Source of the DNA: Nonomuraea typhae
GTDB taxonomy: Bacteria; Actinomycetota; Actinomycetes; Streptosporangiales; Streptosporangiaceae
Reading direction: 5' to 3'
Assembly: GCF_009760925.1 (NCBI RefSeq)
Contig: NZ_VRLV01000015.1
Location: forward strand, 62,001 to 126,000
DNA length: 64,000 nucleotides
The position numbers were made by a program, and so were the translations under genes. Every line of letters starts with the position of its first letter. Position 1 is the first letter of the stretch. The notes under the pieces were generated by a model, which worked only from the letters and a program-made list of their open reading frames with translations, had not been told where the DNA came from and did not search any database. Positions 33,332-41,949 of the stretch are shown piece by piece.

Positions 33332-33458
33332 CCACAATCCCAGTCCGGGCACGACGTGATTCCCACTCTCCGCAACCAGCCTGGAGGGGCGTCGCGTCCG
33401 GCAACGCCGCAGCCACAACCGAAGATCATTCTTGTCGGACGGGCGAAGCGAGGGCGGA

Positions 33459-33809
33459 CTATGTCGTCCAGGCGAAACTGTCGTCCAGGTTTGTGATCTC
33501 CAGCAGCCGCCGGACCGCCGCAGGTACCTCGGTCAGCATCATCCGCCGCTGCAGAATGGCCGCGTGAACTCGACTTATCACCAAGGCCGATAGGCCCTGG
33601 GCGTCCAGGAAGGTCACTCCGCTCAGATTGATGATCACCAGCTGGGCACCTTGCCCCAACACCTTGTCAACCTGCTCGATCAGGAGGGCCTTGCTCACCA
33701 AGTCCATCTCACCGATGACCACCACTACCGTGTGGGTGTCCATCCGACTGATCGCTATGTCCGCTCCACGCATTACGCGCCACGCCTTCACGTCGAAGGG
33801 ATCTCGCAT
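33459..33809 (-). CDS. STAS-domain protein (second), acceptor Ser replaced by Ala
   Basis: About 116 residues of STAS fold: HTVVVVIGEMDLVSKALLIE, QLVIINLSGVTFLDAQGLSA, RRMMLTEVPAAVRRLLEITN. The signature DSxGL reads DAQGL: the Asp is kept but the phosphorylated Ser is Ala, mimicking the unphosphorylated, partner-binding state of anti-anti-sigma factors. Starts at 33863 (GTG), 33809 or 33773 are all possible; 33809 follows a purine-rich stretch. It lies between the recombinase and the divergent ANTAR fragment. Confidence 0.83.
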   Translation of the reverse strand: MRDPFDVKAWRVMRGADIAISRMDTHTVVVVIGEMDLVSKALLIEQVDKVLGQGAQLVIINLSGVTFLDAQGLSALVISRVHAAILQRRMMLTEVPAAVRRLLEITNLDDSFAWTT

Positions 33810-33925
33810 GTCCGGGTGAGGGCCCCCTCCGGCACCTCGCCCGGAGACCTTGCGAACCCTCACTCACTGACGCTGCGTCAGATGTGTCGCGAAGGACCGA
33901 ACGGCACAGGTGATCAACACCAGAT

Positions 33926-34234
33926 GTGTCCCAAACGTCCGGATTATTGCAATCCGCGATCAATCGGACACACAGCGCATCCTACACGACCCTCACCCAG
34001 TACGAGATCCTGGTCGAGCAACTGCAAGGCACCCTCAACACCCGCGTGATCATCGAGCAGGCCATGGGAATCCTGGCCGAACGCGGACATCTCGGCATGA
34101 ACCAAGCCTTCGCCACGCTCCGGCCGATACGCACGCCGCCACCACCGCCACCGTCACACCTGGCCCGCGCCGTCATCGACGGCGCACCCGAGCTCACCAA
34201 CCTACTGGCACGACCGGCCCCGACCGTGGACTGA
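33926..34234 (+). CDS. Short ANTAR-domain protein, probably damaged
   Basis: A 102-residue frame with an ANTAR RNA-binding domain: ILVEQLQGTLNTRVIIEQAM, GILAERGHLGMNQAFATLR, and later SHLARAVIDGAPELTNLLAR. Between these, a run of six prolines (PIRTPPPPPP) replaces the expected RRYAR-type helix. Reading that stretch one frame over gives RRYARRHHRHRH, which fits the family. Two compensating frameshifts are therefore likely. The usual N-terminal GAF/PAS sensor domain is also missing. ANTAR proteins act as transcription antiterminators; this copy is probably non-functional. Confidence 0.65.
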   Translation: MSQTSGLLQSAINRTHSASYTTLTQYEILVEQLQGTLNTRVIIEQAMGILAERGHLGMNQAFATLRPIRTPPPPPPSHLARAVIDGAPELTNLLARPAPTVD

Positions 34235-34672
34235 CCAGCCCCACCCCAAGCGTCCATCTAAGTTACTCGCGGGTACCGCCAACGGCTGTCCGCAGGTTCC
34301 TCAACCCCGGTAGACGCGGCAGCCGTACAGCAGCTCCCGCAGGGGGCGGGGCCTGGCTGTCGCGGTGCTCGAGGATCATCTGCGGTCAGGAGATGTGACG
34401 CGGATTCGGCACCGTACAGGTACGCGGAAACTGACCGGCCCGCAGGCCGCGCAGCGGCTGCTGCGCGGCGCCCGCTGGAATGCTGGCGCCCGTCCGAGAC
34501 GGGCCTGCGTGTTACACCATCGCACCCCTCGGCGGTGACGAGGTGCTCATCGTGAAGGAGCCGGGCTCTCTGAAGAAGGGGCAGCAGGCATCGCCAGTAA
34601 ACCGGCTCCGGTCAAGCCCTCCTGGGGCCTGATCGTATTCCCCGGGGAGGCGGGAAGAGGTGTTCACAGCGG
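34235..34672. other. 438-bp interval without a supported gene
   Basis: No frame has a convincing start and family match. One startless plus-strand stretch ending at 34632 (YTIAPLGGDEVLIVKEPGSL) looks protein-like and may be a gene fragment. The rest shows no recognisable signal. Confidence 0.5.
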
Positions 34673-35413
34673 TCAGGACGCCGCCAGGTGTCGTGCGCCA
34701 CCGTCCACGGTGAGTGTGGCCCCGGTGGTGAAGGTGGCTTCGAAGGCGAGGAAGAGGACCGCGGCCGCCACTTCCTCCACCTGCCCGTGCCGTTTCATCG
34801 GGGTGAGCTCGTCGCCTAGTCTCCCGAAGGCCGCACGGTCCTCGTCCGAGGCCACGATGCCCATGGTGGGGGTCTGGACGAAGCCCGGGCTTACCATGTT
34901 GACCCGGATTCCTCTCGGCAGGAGCGCCGCGGCGACGCACCTGGCCATGGCGCCGATGGCGGCCTTCGCTCCGGAGTAGGCGGTGAAGACCGATCCGCCT
35001 CCCGTCTCGGCCACGGAGGTCGTGAAGACGATCGAGCCGCCGTCCGCGATCAGCCCGGCCAGGCGCTGCGCGACGAAGAACGGTCCCTTGGCGTTGACGG
35101 TGAAAGCCCGGTCGTAGGACTCCTCGGTCACCGCTTCGAACGGCTCGATCGCCGCGGTCCCGACGTTGACGAACACGAAGTCGACCTGGCCCAGCCGCTC
35201 GGCCGCTGCCCGGCCCAGCCGCTCGATGTCGGCCATGTCCGTGACGTCCGAGCGCACCGCGTGCACGGCCGGCGAGATCTCCTGGAGCGCGGCCACGTTG
35301 CGCCCGGTGGCCAGCACCTCGGCGCCCGCCTGCGCCAGCGCTTGCACCACGGCCAGGCCGATGCCGTGGGTGCCGCCGGCCACGATCGCCTTCTTGCCTG
35401 TGTACTCGCTCAT
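34673..35413 (-). CDS. SDR family oxidoreductase
   Basis: A 246-residue classical short-chain dehydrogenase. The cofactor motif is GGTHGIGLAV, an acidic segment reads SDVTDMADIERL, and an NVGTAA segment stands in place of NNAG. The catalytic Ser is in IVFTTSVAETGG, YSGAK supplies Tyr and Lys, and NMVSPGFVQTPT follows. It is coupled by ATGA to the upstream imine-reductase-like gene. The cofactor preference favours NADPH because Arg follows the second strand (ATGRN). Confidence 0.92.
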   Translation of the reverse strand: MSEYTGKKAIVAGGTHGIGLAVVQALAQAGAEVLATGRNVAALQEISPAVHAVRSDVTDMADIERLGRAAAERLGQVDFVFVNVGTAAIEPFEAVTEESYDRAFTVNAKGPFFVAQRLAGLIADGGSIVFTTSVAETGGGSVFTAYSGAKAAIGAMARCVAAALLPRGIRVNMVSPGFVQTPTMGIVASDEDRAAFGRLGDELTPMKRHGQVEEVAAAVLFLAFEATFTTGATLTVDGGARHLAAS

Positions 35414-36261
35414 CGGGTCTCCTTGGTGAGGTAGTCGAGCAGCCGGGTCGGACTGTCGCTGCCGTATCCGTCGGCGACGGCCCGCTCCAGCCGGGCCTGC
35501 TGGGCGAGGAGCCAGTCGACGGGCAGGGCCGCGTCCCGGCTCGCCCGGACGACGTGGCCGATCGCGAGCGCGTTGGTGTTGATGTTGGACACGTCCGTGG
35601 CGTGCTCGCCCTCGTCGATGGCCTTGGCGTTGTCGAGGCCGGCCATCGGCCCGATCAAGTGGGTGAGCCACGCGTTCGCGTACGGCTGGAACTCCGTGGC
35701 GCTGACGCCGGCCGTACCGACCAGTGCCTGTGCGTGCGCCAGGCCCTGGCCCGCCGCGTACAGGATGGCCAGCAGCGCGAGGTCGTACAGGAGCGGGACG
35801 CCGGGATCGGTGGCCAGATGGGCGGTGCCTCCGCCGAAAACCCGCAGCATGGGCGCGCAGGACTCGAAGAGGTCCCTCGGCCCGCCGTAGAAGAGCTGCG
35901 CCTGGGGCAGGCCGATCATCTGCGGAACGGCCATGATCGCCCCGTCGAGGTAGGCGGCGCCTTGCTCGGCCGCCCACGCGGCTGCCTTCCTGGCCTCGCC
36001 CGGGGTGCCGGACGTCAGGTTGATCACGGTACGGCCGCGCAGGTCCGTGGTCGACAGCACCTCGTACATGACCTCGTACGTCGACAGGCAGACGATCATC
36101 GTCGGGCTCGACTCGGCCACCGAGGCCAGCCGGGTCACGCCCTCGGGGACCGCGCTGGCCGACCTGTTCCAGGCGGTCGTCGGATAGCTGTGCCGCGCCA
36201 GCTCGGCGGCCAGGGCCTTGCCCATGAGCCCCAGGCCGATGACGGTTACGGGAGTGTTCAT
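35410..36261 (-). CDS. NAD(P)-binding oxidoreductase of the imine reductase/6PGDH-like family
   Basis: A 283-residue two-domain reductase. The N-terminal Rossmann domain has VIGLGLMGKALAAELARHSY and TAWNRSAS (an Arg for NADPH). The interdomain segment AAYLDGAIMAVPQMIGLPQA, LFYGG matches the imine-reductase pattern (DGxixxxPxxIG, YxG). The C-terminal helical domain would form the dimer active site. The gene is divergent from the AfsR-type regulator (65-bp gap). Together with the SDR it may reduce a cyclic imine or related carbonyl; the substrate is unknown. Confidence 0.82.
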   Translation of the reverse strand: MNTPVTVIGLGLMGKALAAELARHSYPTTAWNRSASAVPEGVTRLASVAESSPTMIVCLSTYEVMYEVLSTTDLRGRTVINLTSGTPGEARKAAAWAAEQGAAYLDGAIMAVPQMIGLPQAQLFYGGPRDLFESCAPMLRVFGGGTAHLATDPGVPLLYDLALLAILYAAGQGLAHAQALVGTAGVSATEFQPYANAWLTHLIGPMAGLDNAKAIDEGEHATDVSNINTNALAIGHVVRASRDAALPVDWLLAQQARLERAVADGYGSDSPTRLLDYLTKETR

Positions 36262-36326
36262 GGCACGAGCCTGCCGGGCGGGGGTTCCGGTTCGATGCCG
36301 GTCGGATGCCGCCATAGTGTGGTCTC

Positions 36327-39300
36327 ATGCGTTTCGGGGTGCTGGGTCCGCTCACCGTGCGGGCGGAGGACGGCCGCGAGGTCGACATCCCCGAGGCGAA
36401 GGTGCGCACCGTGCTCGCCGTCCTGCTGGCCGGCCACGGCCGCGTGGTCCCCGCCGACCTGCTGATCGACGTGCTGTGGGGCGAACGGCTGCCGGAGCAT
36501 CCCGTGGCCGCGTTGCGGGCGAAGGTGTCCAGGCTGCGCAAGGCCCTGGGCGATCCGGCGCTCGTGGCCTGGCGCGCTCCCGGATACCTCCTGGCCTGCG
36601 GGGACGTTGACGCGAGCCGCTTCGAGTCGCTGCTCGCGCGAGCGCGGGCGGCCCAGGATCCCGCGGAGAAGACCACTCTGCTCGGTGACGCGCTGGCCCT
36701 GTGGCGCGGGGCCGCGTTCGCGGAGTACGCGGACGCGGAGTTCGCCCGCGCGGCCGCCCTCCGGCTGGAGGAACAGCGGCTGGCCGCGATCGAGGAGCAG
36801 GCGCAGGCCCGGCTGGCGCTCGGCGCGCAGGGGCTGTCGGCCGAGCTGGCCGACGTGGTCGCCCGCCACCCGCTCCGGGAACGCCTGCGCGCCGTCCACC
36901 TGCGGGCCCTCTACCGCGACGGCCGGCAGGGCGAGGCGCTGAACGGCTACCACGAGATCCGCACCCGGCTGGCCGAAGACTTGGGCGTGGACCCGGGCCC
37001 CGAGCTGCGCGCGCTTCACCAGTCGATCCTGCGCCGCGACCCCGCGCTCGACCTCCGCCGCACCAACCTCCCTGCCCCGCTCACCGAGCTGGTGGGCAGG
37101 GAGAAGGCCGTCGAGGAGATAGGCGAGCTGCTCGCCGCCGCCCGCATGGTCACCCTCACCGGCCCGGGCGGTGTCGGCAAGACCAGGCTGGCGCTGGAGG
37201 CCGGCGCCCGGCCGGCCCCCGCCTACGACGACGGCGTGTGGCTGGCCGACCTGGCCGCGCTCGACCGGGACAGCGACATGGACCGGGTGGCCGAGGCGGT
37301 GGCGGCCGCCATGGGCGTCCGGCACGACGTGGTAGACCGCCTGGCCGCGGCCATACGGAGCAAGCACCTGCTCCTGCTGCTGGACAACTGCGAGCACGTG
37401 GTGGACGCGGTCGCCGAGCTCGCCGAGCGACTGTTGACGAGCGCGCCGGGGCTACGGGTGCTCGCGACCAGCCGCATCCCTCTCGACATCCCCGGCGAGC
37501 ACGTGCACGCCGTGCCGCCGCTGGACCAGGACAGCGCCGTCCGGCTGTTCGCCGCGCGTGCCGCCGCCGCGGCGCCGGGGTTCACCCCGGACGAGCCCGC
37601 CATGGAGGCCATCGCCAAGCGGCTGGACGGCCTGCCGTACGCGCTGGAGCTGGCCGCGACCCGGGCCCGCACACTCAGTGCCCGCGAGCTGGCGGCCCGG
37701 CTGGATGACCGCTTCCACCTGCTGGACACGGGCCGGCGCGCCGCCCCGCCGCGGCAACAGACGCTCCGCGCCATGATCGACTGGAGCTGGGAGCCACTCA
37801 CCGGCTCCGAACGCGCCGTCCTGCGGCGGCTCGCCGTACACGCCGACGGATGCACGCTGGAGGCGGCCGAGACAGTCTGCGCGGGAGACGGCGTCCGCAC
37901 CTCGGAGGTGGCCGGCCTGCTGGCGCGGCTGGTGGACCGATCCCTGGTGACCGTGAGCGGCGACCGGTACCGGCTGCTGGAGTCCGTCCAGGCCTACTGC
38001 CTGGAGCGGCTCGAGGAGGCCGCGGAGCCGGAGGCCGTGCGGGAACGCCACGGGGCGTACTACACCGCGCTGGCCGTACGCGCCCGGCCGCACCTGCACG
38101 GCCCCGACCAGGGGCGCTGGCTGCGCCGCCTCGACGCCGAGGCCGCCAACCTGCGCTCGGCACTGGACGATGCGGTACGGCGGCGCGCGGCGGACCGGGC
38201 GCTTCGGCTCGTGACCGCGCTGTCCTGGTACTGGTTCCTGCGCGGCCGACTCGGCGAGGCCCGCCGCTCGCTGGAGCTTGCGCTGACGCTCGGCGGCGAC
38301 CCGGAAGCGCGGGCCGTGGCCGCCGCCTGGCACGCCGGCGTGAGCCTGCTGATCCGCGATCAGCCCGCGGCGGCCTCGCCCGAGCACCTCGACGAGCTCT
38401 GCGCGCGGATCGCCGACCCGCGGGCCCGTGCCGAGGCGCAATGGCTCCTCAGCCTGGCCCACTCCGGCTTCGACGACCCCTCCGTCAGCCTGGGCCTGGC
38501 GAGCCGGGCACTCACGGCGTTCCGCGCGCTGGACGACACGTGGGGAATCGCGGCGGCGCTGAGCGTCCACGCCTCCCACACCGCCGTGCACGACCTGGAC
38601 GCGGCCCGCCGCGACGCCGAGCAGAGCCTGGCGCTCTTCGGCGAGGAAGGCGACCGCTGGGGACTGCTGCAGGCCACGCACCTGCTCGGGTCCCTCGCCC
38701 AGGTCAGCGGCGACTACGAGCGCGCCCGCGCCCTGCACCGCGACGCCCTGGACCTCGCCGAAGACCTCCGGCTCTGGCCCCAGGTCGCCGACAGCCTCGC
38801 CATGCTGGGCCGGATCGCCCTGCTGACCGGCTCCTACGCCGAGGCCGACGATTACCACGAGCGGGCCAGGCGGCTGGCCGCCGACCAGCTGAACACCCGC
38901 ACGGAACAGTTCGCAGAGGTGGGCCTGGGCCTGGCCGCCAGGCGGCGCGGCGACCTCGACACCGCGGAGCGGCATCTGCGCGCCTGGCTGGACTGGTGCC
39001 GTCAGTGGCGCGGCGATCCGGGCACCGCGCTCATCCTGGCCGAACTGGGCTTCGTCGCCGAACTCCGCGGCGACCCCGGCACCGCCTTCGACCTGCACCG
39101 GGAAGGGCTGGATGCCGCCCTGACCACCGGCGACCAGCGCGCCGTGGCGCTCGCCCTGGAAGGGCTGGCAGGAGCCTGCGCGGGCGCCGGCGACCACCTG
39201 AGGGCGGCCCGCCTCCTGGGCGCCGGCTCAGCGGCCCGCGACTCGGTGAAGGCCCCGTTGCAGCCAGGGGAGCGAGGTGACGTCGACCGCATCACCGCCG

Positions 39301-39431
39301 CCGCCCAGCGCGCCATGGGGACGGACACCTTCGCCCACGAGTTCGCCCGCGGACGCCTGCAGGGCGCCGACACGCCCATCGCCGCCTCGCGACGGCACCA
39401 CCAGGCTTCGTCCGGCTGCGACCCCGGATAG
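36327..39431 (+). CDS. AfsR/SARP-type regulator (BTAD and NB-ARC domains)
   Basis: A 1034-residue regulator. Residues 1-90 form an OmpR-like DNA-binding domain (MRFGVLGPLTVRAEDGREVD ... LRKALGDPALVAWRAPGYLL). Residues 95-240 form the bacterial transcriptional activation domain (ALWRGAAFAEYADAEF, LRERLRAVHLRALYRDGRQG). An NB-ARC-like ATPase follows, with P-loop LTGPGGVGKTRLAL and LLLLLDNCEHVVDAVAELAE. The C-terminal 450 residues are TPR-type repeats. Such proteins activate specialised-metabolite or nearby catabolic genes. The divergent imine-reductase/SDR pair is the likely target. Confidence 0.93.
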   Translation: MRFGVLGPLTVRAEDGREVDIPEAKVRTVLAVLLAGHGRVVPADLLIDVLWGERLPEHPVAALRAKVSRLRKALGDPALVAWRAPGYLLACGDVDASRFESLLARARAAQDPAEKTTLLGDALALWRGAAFAEYADAEFARAAALRLEEQRLAAIEEQAQARLALGAQGLSAELADVVARHPLRERLRAVHLRALYRDGRQGEALNGYHEIRTRLAEDLGVDPGPELRALHQSILRRDPALDLRRTNLPAPLTELVGREKAVEEIGELLAAARMVTLTGPGGVGKTRLALEAGARPAPAYDDGVWLADLAALDRDSDMDRVAEAVAAAMGVRHDVVDRLAAAIRSKHLLLLLDNCEHVVDAVAELAERLLTSAPGLRVLATSRIPLDIPGEHVHAVPPLDQDSAVRLFAARAAAAAPGFTPDEPAMEAIAKRLDGLPYALELAATRARTLSARELAARLDDRFHLLDTGRRAAPPRQQTLRAMIDWSWEPLTGSERAVLRRLAVHADGCTLEAAETVCAGDGVRTSEVAGLLARLVDRSLVTVSGDRYRLLESVQAYCLERLEEAAEPEAVRERHGAYYTALAVRARPHLHGPDQGRWLRRLDAEAANLRSALDDAVRRRAADRALRLVTALSWYWFLRGRLGEARRSLELALTLGGDPEARAVAAAWHAGVSLLIRDQPAAASPEHLDELCARIADPRARAEAQWLLSLAHSGFDDPSVSLGLASRALTAFRALDDTWGIAAALSVHASHTAVHDLDAARRDAEQSLALFGEEGDRWGLLQATHLLGSLAQVSGDYERARALHRDALDLAEDLRLWPQVADSLAMLGRIALLTGSYAEADDYHERARRLAADQLNTRTEQFAEVGLGLAARRRGDLDTAERHLRAWLDWCRQWRGDPGTALILAELGFVAELRGDPGTAFDLHREGLDAALTTGDQRAVALALEGLAGACAGAGDHLRAARLLGAGSAARDSVKAPLQPGERGDVDRITAAAQRAMGTDTFAHEFARGRLQGADTPIAASRRHHQASSGCDPG

Positions 39432-39500
39432 GCCCGCCGCTCGGGCCGGGACGATCGGACGCAATGCAACGCTGACTAATAGTGATCTACAGTCCGTGTT

Positions 39501-39626
39501 CGCAGAAATGGACAGTTCTGCGAGAGCCGAACAGCTGTCGATGCGCGCCCGGTTTGTCCTCGATCTTCGTTATCAGCACCTCTCACAAAACCCTTCTCGC
39601 AGAACATGGCTCGCGATAGGTCTGCG
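39501..39626. other. Putative resolvase res-like region (two inverted subsites)
   Basis: CGCAGAA (39501-39507) faces TTCTGCG (39516-39522), and CGCAGAA (39598-39604) faces TCTGCG (39621-39626), immediately before the resolvase remnant start at 39629. Paired inverted subsites upstream of tnpR are the usual layout of Tn3-family res sites. The remaining stretch 39432-39500 shows nothing recognisable. Confidence 0.5.
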
Positions 39627-39628
39627 AC

Positions 39629-40270
39629 ATGAGCGATCTTGCCAACCCCGCAGCCGTTGATGCCTTCGGCTGCCCCATGTGCGCCGCGCCGGCGGGCAGC
39701 GCCTGCCGGACCCGGGGCGGCAAGGTCGCCCCGAAGTACCACACCCCACGCTTCACCCGGGCGCCCCAGCTGCGCGCCGAGCCGGAGGTGCGCACCCCCG
39801 CCGATCGCGGACCCGGCCGCGTCTGGGAGCCCGGCCCGCCGCGGGAGGCCTTGCCCGCCGGCGCCGCGGCGCCGCCGACCTGCTGACCATAGCCGAAGAC
39901 CTGCGCCACGCCGACATCCAGCTCGAACTGCTCACCGGCCCACTGCAGGGCCTCTACGACCCCTCCGGGCACGGCGCCGCCCTGTTCGCCTTCTTCGCCG
40001 GCATGGCCGAATCCGAACGGGAGTACATGCGGGAGAAATCCCTGGAAGGCCAGGCCGCGGCACGCGAGCGTGGCCGCCACGGCGGCCGCCCCGAGGTTTT
40101 CGACGACGACATGATCGCCTACGCCCGCGACCTGCGCGCCCGCGGCGTGCCGGTGCCCGGCATCGCGGCCAAGCTCATCATCCCCACCGGCAAGAACAAA
40201 GGCAGCAACCCCTCCGTGGCCAGCGTCTACCGCATCCTGGCCGACACCGACGCCAGCAAGCTTGAGCGAG
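39629..40270 (+). pseudogene. Tn3-type serine resolvase (tnpR) with catalytic domain deleted
   Basis: The N-terminal extension typical of actinobacterial Tn3-type resolvases is intact: AAVDAFGCPMCAAPAGSACR, TRGGKVAPKYHTPRFT. After about residue 75 the frame shifts and most of the catalytic domain, including the nucleophilic Ser region, is missing. The next frame resumes with DIQLELLTGPLQGLYDPSGH, ESEREYMREKSLEGQAAARE, the hinge RGRHGGRP, and the HTH region VPVPGIAAKLIIPTGKNKGS, NPSVASVYRILAD. The product cannot be active. It is plausibly the partner of the transposase remnant at 29.6-30.9 kb. Confidence 0.8.
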
Positions 40271-40598
40271 ATGACCACCAAACCAGACCACAGCAGCCCC
40301 GCCGAGCAGAGGAAACAACCCGCTCAAGGTCACAACACGGCCACCGTACCCCTGCTACCTCACCATCGACGGCCTTGAACACAGCGATCCACGCAAGCTC
40401 ATCGCGCTGCGCGGCCGCATCCACGCCGCCGCCCGAACCGCAGCGGAAGGATGCCAGACCGTCTACCACGCCACCGACTCCACCATCACCATCGGCATTC
40501 GCGGACCCGACGCGACCGACCGCATCGACCAACTCCGCCAGGCCCTCGCCAAACTCATCACCACACACGGCTGGACCACCCGAGACGAACCCCGCTGA
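40271..40598 (+). pseudogene. Frameshifted small hypothetical gene
   Basis: An ATG at 40271 opens a frame (MTTKPDHSSPAEQRKQ) that dies near 40370. From about 40350 a second frame gives clean coding-type sequence (PCYLTIDGLEHSDPRKLIAL, RGRIHAAARTAAEGCQTVYH, then TITIGIRGPDATDRIDQLRQ) and stops at 40596-40598. It has no start of its own. Joined by one frameshift they would make a protein of about 108 residues directly after the resolvase. The family was not recognised. Confidence 0.45.
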
Positions 40599-40636
40599 CC
40601 TGCGGTACAGCGCTTATCGAGAAGTCTCGTTGAAAT

Positions 40637-41263
40637 ATGACCACGACCCCGCCTTGCTGGTGACGGCCTGCGGCGGGGCGCCCACCCCTCAGCCCGGGTT
40701 CACGCTGTCGGCCTCGACGCCGCCGGCCGCGGCCGGGCTCGCCTCCTTCGCCTGGTCGCTGTACGCCGAGCCGCCGACGCTGGACTACCTCCACGCCTTC
40801 GACTACCCGCAGAACACGATCCTCGCCAACGTCTGCGAGAGCCTCATGCGCTGGACTCCCCAGCTCGGCCTCGAGCCCAGGACTGGCCGCCGAGGTACGG
40901 CAACCCGGCCCGGCCACGTTCGTCTGCCGCATCCGGCCCGGGGTGAGCTTCCACGGCGGCGGCCAGGTGAGCGCCGGCGACGTCGTGGCCAGCCTGCGCC
41001 GCCACCTGGACCCCCGCCCTGGGCTCCTACTGGGCCAAATCCTTCGACCGGGTCGCCTCCATCGCCGCGAGCGGCCCCATGGAGATGACCGTACGGCTGA
41101 AGAAGCCCGACTCCCAGTTCAACCAGTGGATGGCCACCTCCGCCGGCACGGTCGCCAGGGACGGCCTCGACTGCACCGGCCCCTACCGGCTCGGCCCCTG
41201 GCACAAGGGCGAATCCCTCGAACTCTCCCGCTTCCCCGGCTACTGGGGCAAACCAGCCATGGT
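40637..41263 (+). pseudogene. Peptide ABC transporter substrate-binding protein (SBP family 5) remnant
   Basis: Three successive frames are needed to read a family-5 solute-binding lipoprotein. The first has a lipobox (LLVTACGG) then FAWSLYAEPPTLDYLHAFDY, PQNTILANVCESLMRWTPQL. After about 40867 comes VSFHGGGQVSAGDVVASLRR HLDP. From about 41030 comes SIAASGPMEMTVRLKKPDSQ and CTGPYRLGPWHKGESLELSR. It ends at a junction near 41263 and lacks the C-terminal half. It is clearly decayed. Confidence 0.85.
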
Positions 41264-41910
<647 letters not shown>

Positions 41911-41920
41911 GCTCAGAACT

Positions 41921-41936
41921 AACCGAAATTTCAGTC
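41921..41936. promoter_or_regulatory. TetR operator copy 3: AACCGAAATTTCAGTC
   Basis: It matches 14 of 16 positions of the GACTGAAATTTCAGTC motif found upstream of the first deiminase and its TetR gene. It ends 13 bp before the GTG start at 41950 of the second deiminase. Confidence 0.7.
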
Positions 41937-41949
41937 AGGAGGGATTCTC

